The position numbers and the translations under genes are program-made. Source: Tardiphaga robiniae (lineage in GTDB: Bacteria; Pseudomonadota; Alphaproteobacteria; Rhizobiales; Xanthobacteraceae). Taken from it: 64,000 nt of DNA. The first letter of the stretch is position 1; every line of letters begins with the position of its first letter. The stretch spans positions 124,001 to 188,000 of the forward strand of contig NZ_JABMCJ010000094.1 of NCBI RefSeq assembly GCF_013359755.1, written 5' to 3'. Below, piece after piece: positions 16,808 through 24,793 of the stretch. The notes beneath the pieces were generated by a model. That model was not told the DNA's origin. It worked only from the letters and a program-made list of their open reading frames with translations, and did not search any database.

Positions 16808-18403
16808 ATGCCCCACCCCGCGACGAATCCCGCCATGATTCCCGGTTCGATCGGCCCGTTCGACGGCATGGACGTGCCGTGGCTGCTGCGCATGCACGCC
16901 GAGACGCGTCGCGATCACCCTTTCATCATCTGGTCGCCATTCGATGCACCGGCGCGGCCATGGACCTATGGCGAATTCTACGATCGCGTCGGCGCACTTG
17001 CCGCAGGCCTTGCCCAACGCGGCATCGTCCAGGGCGACTATGTGCTGATCCATCTCGACAATTGCGTCGAGACGTTGCTGGCCTGGTTCGCCTGTGTCGA
17101 ACTCGGCGCCATCGCGGTCACCACGAATACCCGTTCGTCGGCTGCGGAGATCGAATATTTTGCGGATCACTGCGGCGCGGTCGCGGCAATCACCCAGCCA
17201 TCCTATGCCGAACTCGTCGCCGCCAATTGCCGCAAGCTGCGCTGGATCGCGGTGACGTCGCACAACGCCGGCGCGTCGGCCGACGGCCATGCAGTGGGCA
17301 AGGCTGAGCGGTTCGAATCCCTGTTCGCTGACAGCGCCGATCGTCCGCGCCGCCCGGTCGACCCGTGGGCGCATTGTAGCGTCCAATATACGTCAGGCAC
17401 CACATCGCGGCCCAAAGCGGTGCTGTGGACCCATGCCAATGCGCTGTGGGGCGGCAAGGTAAATGCTGCGCATCAGGACCTGCATGCGTTTGATACGCAT
17501 ATGACTTATCTGCCGCTGTTTCATACCAATGCACTGGCCTATTCGATGCTGGCGACGTTGTGGGTCGGTGCCTCCCTCGTGCTTCAGCCGCGTTTTTCCG
17601 CGCGCCGGTTCTGGAACGTGGCGCTCGAACATCGCGCGACCTGGCTGTCGACGATCCCGTTCTGCATGAAGGCGCTGCTCGAGCACGACGTGCCGAAGCA
17701 TCATCACTTCCGTCTGTGGGGAGCCTCGTTCTGCGATCCGCCCGCCTTCGCGAAATTTAACGTCAAGATCATCGGCTGGTGGGGCATGACCGAGACCATC
17801 ACCCACGGCATTATTGGCGAGGTCGACCAGCCCAATACGCCGATGGCCATCGGCCGCGCCGCAACCGAATATGGCATCCGCGTTACCAACGACGACGGCA
17901 CGCCGACTGCCGTGGGTGAGACCGGCAATCTCACGATCAAGGGCATTCCCGGCCTATCGCTGTTCAAGGAATATCTGCACAACGAGGCCGCGACTTCAGA
18001 CAGCTTCGACGCGAACGGCTTCTTCATCACTGGCGACCGCGTCACGCTACTCGAGCGCGGCTATATCAAGTTTGGTGACCGTGCGAAGGACATGCTGAAA
18101 GTTGGCGGCGAGAACGTTGCCGCATCGGAGATCGAACAGGTCGTCATCACCGTGCCCGGCGTGCGCGAAGCCGCCGTCGTCGGCAAAAAACATCCCATGC
18201 TGGATGAAGTGCCGGTGGTTTTCATCATCCCGCATGCCGGCGTCGCGCAGGCACCACCAGCGCTGCATGAGAGTGTCATGGCGGCTTGCAAGCGCGGGTT
18301 GGCGGATTTCAAGGTGCCGCGCGAAATCCACTTCGTGGATGAGATGCCGCGTTCGACGCTTGAAAAAGTGGCCAAGGCGGAATTGCGCAAGCTGCTGGCC
18401 TGA
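16808..18403 (+). CDS. AMP-dependent acyl-CoA synthetase/ligase
   Basis: The 531-residue protein belongs to the adenylate-forming superfamily, which activates a carboxylic acid with ATP and then CoA. The ATP-binding A3 motif is YTSGTTSRPK at 194-203; it carries Ser where Gly is usual and is followed by AVLWTH. Later motifs include GWWGMTET (about 322-329), TGDRV and FGDRAKDMLKVGGENV. Lys520 (STLEKVAKAEL) occupies the catalytic lysine position. The short C-domain is normal. It follows the VOC gene on the same strand by about 120 bases. The acid substrate cannot be read from sequence. Confidence 0.9.
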   Translation: MPHPATNPAMIPGSIGPFDGMDVPWLLRMHAETRRDHPFIIWSPFDAPARPWTYGEFYDRVGALAAGLAQRGIVQGDYVLIHLDNCVETLLAWFACVELGAIAVTTNTRSSAAEIEYFADHCGAVAAITQPSYAELVAANCRKLRWIAVTSHNAGASADGHAVGKAERFESLFADSADRPRRPVDPWAHCSVQYTSGTTSRPKAVLWTHANALWGGKVNAAHQDLHAFDTHMTYLPLFHTNALAYSMLATLWVGASLVLQPRFSARRFWNVALEHRATWLSTIPFCMKALLEHDVPKHHHFRLWGASFCDPPAFAKFNVKIIGWWGMTETITHGIIGEVDQPNTPMAIGRAATEYGIRVTNDDGTPTAVGETGNLTIKGIPGLSLFKEYLHNEAATSDSFDANGFFITGDRVTLLERGYIKFGDRAKDMLKVGGENVAASEIEQVVITVPGVREAAVVGKKHPMLDEVPVVFIIPHAGVAQAPPALHESVMAACKRGLADFKVPREIHFVDEMPRSTLEKVAKAELRKLLA

Positions 18404-18415
18404 GGCGAACGGCGC

Positions 18416-19510
18416 TTACGCGCCGAGCGCCACCGGGCGGAACACTTGTAGCAGTTGCTGGTCGATCTTGTCGCCCATCTGCTCCATGATCTCGAACGCC
18501 TTGGCATGCGTGAAGGCCATGCGATACGCACGCCGCTCCACCAGAGCCGCGTGGATGTCGACGATGGTCATAAGGCGAACGATGTCGCTGATCTGGTCGC
18601 CGGCCAGCGCATCGGGGTAGCCGCTGCCATCCAGGAATTCGTGGTGATGCAGCACCACGTCGAGCATCTCGCGCGGAAAACTGCCCTGCGCCACCAGCGC
18701 TTCGAAGCCGAGACGCGGATGTTTGCGCATCTCGAGCGTCTCGTCCTCGGTGAGCTTACCCGGCTTGTCCAGGATCGAGACCGGGATGAAGGCCTTGCCC
18801 ACATCATGGACGAGGGCCGCGCGCGTGAGGCGGCGCTGATCTTCGTCGCGCATGCCGAGATGCTGCGCAAAGGCCACCGCGAACCCCGTCACGAATAGGC
18901 AGTGACGATAGCTGTGATTATGATGACGGCCGACGGCGGCCAGCCATTCGCGCAGCGATGTGCGCTTGATGGCCTTCAGAATCTGGTTCTCGGCCTGCAT
19001 CACGTCGTTGAAGGTGAGCGGAACGCCGGCGGGCAGCTTCTCGAAGATCTTGACCATGACCGCATGCGCCGCCTCGACGCCGCGATTCAGCGCCTTCCCG
19101 CGGGCGGAGAAGTCCTCGTCATGCGGGTTCGGAAACGCGGCGCGGATACGCTGCATGATGCCACGTGCATCGAACGGCCGCGCGATCGTATCGGTGGCGC
19201 CGAGCGCCCAGGCCTGCATGGATCCGTGATGCAGCGAGTCGGCCAGTACGAACAGGCGCGGTATCGCTTCATAGGATTTGTGGCGCAGCTTGTTGCGCAC
19301 GCGCTGCACGGCCTCTGCCGAACGCAGATTGATATCGACCACGATACCCGACAGCTCGCTGGGCGGTGTCTCCGGAATGGCTGACGTTGGGACAACATCG
19401 ACTTCGCCGACCTTCTGCAGGATATCGACGAGTTCGCTGCTGTGATCGCTGCGGTCCGATGCCAGAAGCAGTCGGCGGCGCGCCGGCGATTGGTTGACTG
19501 AAGCGGTCAT
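18416..19510 (-). CDS. HD-GYP phosphodiesterase-like protein with degenerate receiver domain
   Basis: The 364-residue protein has an N-terminal receiver-like domain (about 12-125) and an HD-GYP domain (about 190-355). HD-GYP proteins hydrolyse cyclic di-GMP. The metal-binding HD is in HDVGK at 235-239, and HHEFLDGSGYP at 289-299 is a near-perfect GYP motif. The receiver keeps an Asp at 59 (VVDINLRS), but the acidic pair near its start is altered and the usual Lys-Pro is Arg-Pro at 111, so phosphorylation is uncertain. It is convergent with the acyl-CoA synthetase gene. Confidence 0.88.
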   Translation of the reverse strand: MTASVNQSPARRRLLLASDRSDHSSELVDILQKVGEVDVVPTSAIPETPPSELSGIVVDINLRSAEAVQRVRNKLRHKSYEAIPRLFVLADSLHHGSMQAWALGATDTIARPFDARGIMQRIRAAFPNPHDEDFSARGKALNRGVEAAHAVMVKIFEKLPAGVPLTFNDVMQAENQILKAIKRTSLREWLAAVGRHHNHSYRHCLFVTGFAVAFAQHLGMRDEDQRRLTRAALVHDVGKAFIPVSILDKPGKLTEDETLEMRKHPRLGFEALVAQGSFPREMLDVVLHHHEFLDGSGYPDALAGDQISDIVRLMTIVDIHAALVERRAYRMAFTHAKAFEIMEQMGDKIDQQLLQVFRPVALGA

Positions 19511-19724
19511 ATGCCCTCGATCTATTGCGGCGAACGGGCCGCAAGCAGGACATACATACCTTGGAACAGGGTTCTTGAAGCTTAATGGGTATTGTTAATG
19601 CTTCCTGATCGCCCCCCGGAAGGTTTCATTCCGGCGGATAGCACTATCAGTCGGTTAGGGCTTTCGCGAAAACTTTAAGCAATGCCGCCTTGCGCCGGAA
19701 TCCGATCCGGAAAACAATCGCGCC

Positions 19725-20066
19725 ATGAAGACCATCAGGTTCATCCTCGGCGTCGCGACCGCCCTCGCCGTCACGGTTCCAGCCCACGGGCAGCCCGCCG
19801 GGACGAGGCCCGATCTGCCATTCACGGCAACCCTTTCGAACGCCACCCCGCTGGCTTTTGGGATGGCGGCGGATGACGCCGCCCGTATCTTGGGCACCCC
19901 GCTAACCTATGTCAGCGGCCGACCGGGCGATGAGATCTATCTGGCTATCCGCACCTTCGGCGGCAGCGGCTTCTTCGACCGCCGCGACCGCCTCTATCTC
20001 CAGTTTCGCAAGGGACGCCTGACCGGCTGGAAGGGCGACTGGGGCCGGCATTGGATGTGGCAGTAG
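19725..20066 (+). CDS. Small secreted protein of unknown function
   Basis: The 113-residue product begins MKTIRFILGVATALAVTVPA and has a likely cleavage site near residue 22. The mature part contains GMAADDAARILGTPLTYVSG, GDEIYLAIRTFGGSGFFDRR and DRLYLQFRKGRLTGWKGDWG, a pattern resembling small periplasmic proteins that compare an expected with an actual product. The function is unknown. Codon use and length support a real gene, and the next gene follows in the same direction after 63 bases. Confidence 0.75.
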   Translation: MKTIRFILGVATALAVTVPAHGQPAGTRPDLPFTATLSNATPLAFGMAADDAARILGTPLTYVSGRPGDEIYLAIRTFGGSGFFDRRDRLYLQFRKGRLTGWKGDWGRHWMWQ

Positions 20067-20129
20067 CCGCTTTGTGAGTAGACCCGTGCTGTCGTCCGCG
20101 CCAAACAGACCTCACCCCTTAACAACGAT

Positions 20130-20813
20130 ATGGAATACCTCGTGGGACAAGACATCACGCTGACTGCATCTGACGGCTTCAAACTCGGCGCCTACCGCAC
20201 CCAGCCTGAGGGCAAGCCCAAGGGCGCCGTGGTGGTGATCCAGGAGATCTTCGGCGTAAACGACCACATCCGCACGGTCTGCGATCGCTTCGCTGTGCAA
20301 GGCTATGTTGCGGTGGCGCCGTCGATCTTCGATCGCACCGAACCCAACTTCCAGTCCGGTTATTCGCCCGAGGAAATCGCCATCGCGCGCAAGTTCGTTG
20401 CTAATCCGGATTGGCCCGCGATGCTGCGCGATACCCAGGCCGCGATCGATTCCGTTGGGGATATCGGCAATGTCGGCATCATCGGCTTCTGCCTTGGCGG
20501 CAGCATTGCCTTCGCCGCCGCCACGAAATTGACGGGCCTCAGCGCCGCCATCGGCTATTACGGCGGCGCCGTGGTGCGCTTTGCCGACGACAAGCCGACC
20601 GTCCCGACGCAGCTGCATTTCGGCGAAAAGGATCACGGCATTCCGCTGTCGGACGTCGAGACCATCCGCGCCAAGCGGCCAGATGTGGAGATCTTCGTCT
20701 ATGACGGTGCCGAACACGGCTTCAATTGCGATCAGCGCGCCAGCTACAACAAAGCCAGCGCGGATGTTGCGAGAGAACGGAGCCTCGCGTTCCTTGCGAA
20801 GCATCTGAAGTAA
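20130..20813 (+). CDS. Dienelactone hydrolase family protein
   Basis: The 227-residue protein is an alpha/beta hydrolase of the dienelactone hydrolase family, which opens lactones in aromatic degradation, though many members have other ester substrates. The nucleophile is Cys121 in GFCLGGS, Glu39 in VVVIQEIFGVNDH matches the residue that activates the cysteine, and the catalytic histidine lies in DGAEHGFN. The length fits. It is not near any aromatic pathway gene, so a precise substrate cannot be assigned. Confidence 0.9.
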   Translation: MEYLVGQDITLTASDGFKLGAYRTQPEGKPKGAVVVIQEIFGVNDHIRTVCDRFAVQGYVAVAPSIFDRTEPNFQSGYSPEEIAIARKFVANPDWPAMLRDTQAAIDSVGDIGNVGIIGFCLGGSIAFAAATKLTGLSAAIGYYGGAVVRFADDKPTVPTQLHFGEKDHGIPLSDVETIRAKRPDVEIFVYDGAEHGFNCDQRASYNKASADVARERSLAFLAKHLK

Positions 20814-20830
20814 GCCGCCGCCCTCTCCAC

Positions 20831-20921
20831 GTCATTGCCGGGCTTGACCCCGCAATCCACCTTTGCGGCACCAACAGGCGCTTGGGCAAAGCTGGATACC
20901 CGGGTCAGGCCCGGGTATGAC
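20831..20921. repeat. Intergenic inverted repeat element (GTCAT...GTATGAC type)
   Basis: The element starts with GTCATTGCCGGGCTTGACCC and ends with the near complement (CGGGTCAGGCCCGGGTATGAC read in two parts). Its outer arms pair over about 20 bases with a few mismatches. It lies between convergent genes. Repeats of this look are scattered in intergenic DNA of Bradyrhizobium and Rhodopseudomonas relatives. It may fold into a long hairpin when transcribed; mobility is not shown. Confidence 0.65.
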
Positions 20922-20975
20922 GACTGAGAGGGAGCAGCCTCGATCTTTCCCTGCCAGTCGGGAGAGATTGGAATA

Positions 20976-21977
20976 TCACTCGCCCTTCACGCCCGCTGTC
21001 TTTGCCACCGTTGCCCAGCGCTCAAAGTCGCGACGCAGGCTCTTCTCGAAAGATTCGGGGCTGTCACCGACCGGAACGAGATTGACCGCCTGCAGGCCGG
21101 CGGTCCCCTCCGGCGAATTGATGATGCGACTGAGCTCGGCCGACAGCTTGCTCACAATGTCCTTCGGCGTCGCTGCTGGCACGAAGACGCCGACCCAGCC
21201 TTCAGCCTCGAAACCGGGATAGCCGAGTTCGGCCATGGTCTGCACGTTCGGCAGCTTGGGCTTGCGTTTCTCGCCGCCCACCGCGAGCGGACGGATCTTG
21301 CCGGCTTCGAGCTGCGGACCGGCCGTGGTGAAGTCGAGGAAGGCCGCCGTGACCTGATTGCCGAGCAAGTCGTTCAAGAGCGGCGCGGCGCCACGATACG
21401 GCACATGGGTCATATCAATGCCGGTGTTCTTCTTCAGAAGCTCGCCATAAAGATGCGACGTCGTGGCATTGCCAAAAGTGCCGTACGGATATTTTCCGGG
21501 ACTGGATTTGGCAAGATCGACCAGTTCCTTCACGGACTTCATCGGCTGCGCTTCGGGCACGACGAGCACGATCGGCGAGATCGCGACCTGCGTGACGGGC
21601 GCGAGATCTTTGAACGCATCGTAGGGCAATTTCGACATCAGGCTCGGCGCCTGGATGATCTGCGTGATTGCGATCAGCACCGTGTAGCCGTCGCCCGGAG
21701 CCTTGGCAGCGAAATCGTTGCCGATCACGCCACCGGCGCCCGGCTTGTTCTCCACGGTGACGGTCTGCTTCCAGGACTCCTGCAGCTTCTGCGCCAGTAG
21801 GCGCGCCGCGACATCGGTGGCACCACCGGGTGCATAGGGCACGACGAAAGTAATGCGCCGATCGGGATAGGATTGCGCCGTCTGCGCAGATGCTTGCGAA
21901 GACAGCGCCGCTCCCAGCGCCACGATGGCTGCCAGAGTGACGCCGCGCATCACGTTGACCGGCGGACTGGTCTTCAT
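20976..21977 (-). CDS. Second tripartite tricarboxylate-type substrate-binding protein
   Basis: The 333-residue product starts at the ATG at 21977, right after GGGGGAGAAGAG; the frame is open further upstream but without a ribosome site. It has a signal peptide (about 1-32, ending ASAQ), then SYPDRRITFVVPYAPGGATD, VENKPGAGGVIGNDF, GYTVLI and HVPYRGAAPLLNDLLGNQV, all Bug/TctC signatures. Again no TctA/TctB genes are adjacent. It is unlike the copy at 15128 outside the conserved motifs, so the two probably bind different acids. Confidence 0.93.
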   Translation of the reverse strand: MKTSPPVNVMRGVTLAAIVALGAALSSQASAQTAQSYPDRRITFVVPYAPGGATDVAARLLAQKLQESWKQTVTVENKPGAGGVIGNDFAAKAPGDGYTVLIAITQIIQAPSLMSKLPYDAFKDLAPVTQVAISPIVLVVPEAQPMKSVKELVDLAKSSPGKYPYGTFGNATTSHLYGELLKKNTGIDMTHVPYRGAAPLLNDLLGNQVTAAFLDFTTAGPQLEAGKIRPLAVGGEKRKPKLPNVQTMAELGYPGFEAEGWVGVFVPAATPKDIVSKLSAELSRIINSPEGTAGLQAVNLVPVGDSPESFEKSLRRDFERWATVAKTAGVKGE

Positions 21978-22205
21978 CTCTTCTCCCCCTGATATCCATA
22001 TGTGCCGACATGGCGGCGCATTTTCAGCGAGTTGGCCTCGCTTGATCATTGCTACAGGGCGGGAGACGATTCTGATACAGAGCAACGCGTATCCTGACGC
22101 CAATGCGCCGATACATCGCAGCCAATTTCATCGCGGGAAAGCGCGTCTATTCCGTGAAGCGGAGAAAATCGCGTGTGAGGTGATGACCGCGATCGATGCG
22201 TGCGA

Positions 22206-22862
22206 TCAGAACCAGCGCTCGCTGACCAGCACCGTATCACCGGGATTGATCGGCGTGCCCAATGGCACCACGGCGCGGTACGAGCCCTCGACGGTGGTAT
22301 GGGTCAGCGTGACTTCATCACGCTTGGCGCGTGGCGAGAAGCCACCGGCAATGGCGATCGCGCTCTCGACGCTCATATTGGGCACGTAGGGATACTGTCC
22401 AGGAGCGGCAACTTCACCGAGGATGAAGAACGGACGGTAGGCTTCGATTTCGACAGCCACCGACGGCTCGCGAATGAAGCCATTACGCAGGCGGCCGGTG
22501 ATGCTCGCAGCCAGCCCAGCGGGCGTCATGCCGCGCGCCGGCACGCGGCCGATCAGCGGCATGGTGATCGCGCCACCGGCATCGATGGCGTAGGAATTGG
22601 TGAGACCTTCCTGGCCGTAAACCACGACGCGCAGCTTGTCGCCGGCATCGAGCTTGTACTGCGCATCATAGGTCGAGACCGGGGGAGCATAAGCAACCGG
22701 CACTGCTGCCGGCCCGTAACCCGGGCGACCGTAAGCGAGCGTGTCGAGATCGGCAGCCGGCGCAACCACTGCAACAGGACCTGGTCTCCGCATGCAGCCG
22801 GACAAAGCCAGCGCGGCAACCGCGACAATCATGGGCAGACGAAACGCGCGGGCAGACGACAC
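22206..22862 (-). CDS. Polysaccharide biosynthesis/export lipoprotein (Wza-like)
   Basis: The 218-residue protein is a probable outer-membrane lipoprotein: residues 7-23 form a lipoprotein signal ending LSGC with Cys23. It has the polysaccharide export domain (YKLDAGDKLRVVVYGQEGLT, YAIDAGGAITMPLIGRVPAR, LRNGFIREPSVAVEIEAYRP) and an SLBB-type region (FFILGEVAAPGQYPYVPNMS, AGGFSPRA). It is smaller than E. coli Wza (about 380 residues), so it may be a periplasmic or partial-pore member. No sugar-transferase genes are adjacent, so its polymer is unknown. Confidence 0.88.
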   Translation of the reverse strand: MSSARAFRLPMIVAVAALALSGCMRRPGPVAVVAPAADLDTLAYGRPGYGPAAVPVAYAPPVSTYDAQYKLDAGDKLRVVVYGQEGLTNSYAIDAGGAITMPLIGRVPARGMTPAGLAASITGRLRNGFIREPSVAVEIEAYRPFFILGEVAAPGQYPYVPNMSVESAIAIAGGFSPRAKRDEVTLTHTTVEGSYRAVVPLGTPINPGDTVLVSERWF

Positions 22863-22944
22863 TGGACATATCCCTCATAGAGGCAGCCTCGGTTTTGGCC
22901 TCTTATGGTTAAAATTCCGTTGTCATGGCCTTCCATCAGGCAGC

Positions 22945-22981
22945 AAAAAACCCGCCTTCGGGAGCTCCGAAAGCGGGCTTT
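22945..22981 (-). terminator. Intrinsic terminator of msrA
   Basis: On the minus strand GCCCGCTTTCGGAGCT pairs with CCGAAGGCGGG (stem of about 12 pairs) and is followed by six T residues. It lies about 40 bases past the msrA stop. Confidence 0.85.
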
Positions 22982-23015
22982 TGACGTTGTTTATCTACAC
23001 TTAGCCGTGGTCAGC

Positions 23016-23672
23016 TTAGGCCGTGACGCCGACCCCGATCGGGCACGACACACCGGTGCCGCCGAGACCGCAATAGCCGCCGGGGTTCTTTGCCAGATAC
23101 TGCTGGTGATAGTCCTCGGCAAAGTAGAACTTCCCGGCCGGCGCAATCTCGGTGGTGATGGTGCCGAGGCCCTTCGCGGACAGTGCTTTCTGATACGCCG
23201 CCTTCGACGCTGCGACGGCATCGCGCTGTGCATCGCTGAAGGTGTAGATCGCGGAACGATACTGCGAGCCGATGTCGTTGCCCTGACGCATGCCCTGGGT
23301 CGGATCGTGGCTCTCCCAGAACGTTTTCAGCAACTGCTCGTAAGAAACCTTCTTCGGATCGAACACCACCAGCACCGCTTCGGTGTGACCGGTACGGCCC
23401 GAGCAGGTCTCTTCATAGGTCGGGTTCGGCGTGAAGCCGCCGGCATAGCCGACCGCGGTCGTATAGATGCCGTCGCCGAGCTCCCAGAACTTGCGCTCAG
23501 CACCCCAGAAGCAACCGAGCCCGAACACCGCCCGCTCAACTCCTTCTGGATAGGGCGGCTGGATGTTGCTGCCATTGACGAAGTGATGCTTGGCAGTGGG
23601 GATCGGCGTATCGCGACCGGGCAGTGCTTCGGCGGCGGTCGGCAATGCAGCGGTCTTGCGCATGAAAAGCAT
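23016..23672 (-). CDS. msrA: Peptide methionine (S)-S-oxide reductase MsrA
   Basis: MsrA reduces the S-epimer of methionine sulfoxide and so repairs oxidised proteins. The 218-residue protein has the catalytic GCFWGAE motif with Cys54, the [23 protein letters not shown] and YRSAIY stretches, and late cysteines ([13 protein letters not shown]) suitable as resolving residues. GGGAG lies upstream of the ATG. It is a monocistronic unit with its own terminator; regulation is not visible. Confidence 0.96.
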   Translation of the reverse strand: MLFMRKTAALPTAAEALPGRDTPIPTAKHHFVNGSNIQPPYPEGVERAVFGLGCFWGAERKFWELGDGIYTTAVGYAGGFTPNPTYEETCSGRTGHTEAVLVVFDPKKVSYEQLLKTFWESHDPTQGMRQGNDIGSQYRSAIYTFSDAQRDAVAASKAAYQKALSAKGLGTITTEIAPAGKFYFAEDYHQQYLAKNPGGYCGLGGTGVSCPIGVGVTA

Positions 23673-23856
23673 GGATCATCTCCCGGCGCGCTCGCGAACG
23701 AAGTGGACTCCGGTTCGCTGGACGAACGCGCAGATCTGAGGGCCAACAGCACCGGCGAGGCAGAACCGGATTCACTCCTGCCGCGCGGCGTATCTCAGAT
23801 GGCAATATAGGTATCTACGAGGGAAACGGCAGGTGTGTTACGTCGTCGAGCGCCGT

Positions 23857-24171
23857 TCAATTCCGCGAATAGCCGATCAACGGCTTGCTTGGCCGAAACA
23901 ACAGCATCAGCACGATGCCGAGCACGCCCATGACGGCCCAGGCCGGCTGGTTGAGCAGCAATTTGAGAAGCCCGCTGAGGAACGGCGCATTGGCATCGAC
24001 CATCGCCTGGAAGGAACGCTGGCTGGCCTGGTTGATGTCGTTCCAGAACTCCCCGAGCCGGGTCAGCCGCAGCGCTTGATCGGCAATCGAGCGCGCCCCA
24101 TCATAGACCAGGAACACGAACCCACCGGCCAGCAATAACAGCCCTATCAGGCGGAAAAACCCGCGGATCAT
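23857..24171 (-). CDS. Small two-segment membrane protein of unknown function
   Basis: The 104-residue product, with ATG at 24171 after GGGGATTCGG, has two membrane segments: FFRLIGLLLLAGGFVFLVY near the start and WAVMGVLGIVLMLLF near the end. They flank an amphipathic region (RLGEFWNDINQASQRSFQAM). A longer frame exists upstream but is less well supported. No family is recognised. It is upstream of and divergent from the rpsT promoter. Confidence 0.65.
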   Translation of the reverse strand: MIRGFFRLIGLLLLAGGFVFLVYDGARSIADQALRLTRLGEFWNDINQASQRSFQAMVDANAPFLSGLLKLLLNQPAWAVMGVLGIVLMLLFRPSKPLIGYSRN

Positions 24172-24526
24172 CCGAATCCCCTCATCGCTCTCACCCCCGG
24201 CAATACCGGGCAAACCCGAGAAATTCAACCTCATCAGCAACTTAACCGCCACTCTGCGGCTGTTTTTCGTCTAAAGGCGCAGCCGGAAGGCGTTGACGGT
24301 GGAAATCGGGCACTCTATAAGGAGCGCCAATGGCGGTGGGCGCAATCCCGCCGCCGCTGTTCTTTGAGCGGCGCGCCCCGTGAGTTTCGAAACGCGTGAG
24401 CTTTGCCGCTCCGGGGATAGCATTTTCAGGAACACCCCGGAAACAGATCAGCGTTGGCCGCAGTCGAGCGGCAGACGTCAATCAGCCCGGCGCCCGAGAC
24501 GGGACGCTGCTGAAGGATAGTGAGAT
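24172..24526. other. Intergenic gap carrying the rpsT promoter and leader
   Basis: This 355-base stretch has no recognisable coding sequence. It holds the sigma-70-like promoter listed separately and a predicted rpsT leader of roughly 200 bases, long for a ribosomal protein gene. The start of the divergent membrane-protein gene must also be controlled here. Confidence 0.6.
24293..24321 (+). promoter_or_regulatory. Sigma-70-type promoter of rpsT
   Basis: TTGACG at 24293-24298 and TATAAG at 24316-24321 are separated by exactly 17 bases, close to the housekeeping consensus. The predicted transcript would start near 24328, leaving about 200 bases of untranslated leader before rpsT. Confidence 0.7.
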
Positions 24527-24793
24527 ATGGCCAATACGACCTCCGCCAAGAAGGCGACGCGCAAGATTGCCCGCCGCACCATCGTCAACAAGTCCCGCCG
24601 CACCCAGATGCGCGGTGCAGTCCGCACCGTCGAGGCGGCGATCAAGAGCGGCGACCGCGAAGCGGCGCTGAAGGCGATGAAGCTCGCCGAGCCCGAACTG
24701 ATGAAGGCTGCTCAGCGCAACCTCGTTCACAAGAATCTCGCAAGCCGCAAGGTCTCGCGTCTCGTCCATCAGATCGCGAAGCTCGCGCAGTAA
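24527..24793 (+). CDS. rpsT: 30S ribosomal protein S20
   Basis: S20 binds 16S rRNA early in 30S assembly. The 88-residue, very basic protein starts [20 protein letters not shown] and contains [20 protein letters not shown], the family signature. Length and composition are normal. It is monocistronic, with its own promoter and a strong terminator 20 bases after the stop. Placement just before dnaA is typical of Rhizobiales. Confidence 0.98.
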   Translation: MANTTSAKKATRKIARRTIVNKSRRTQMRGAVRTVEAAIKSGDREAALKAMKLAEPELMKAAQRNLVHKNLASRKVSRLVHQIAKLAQ

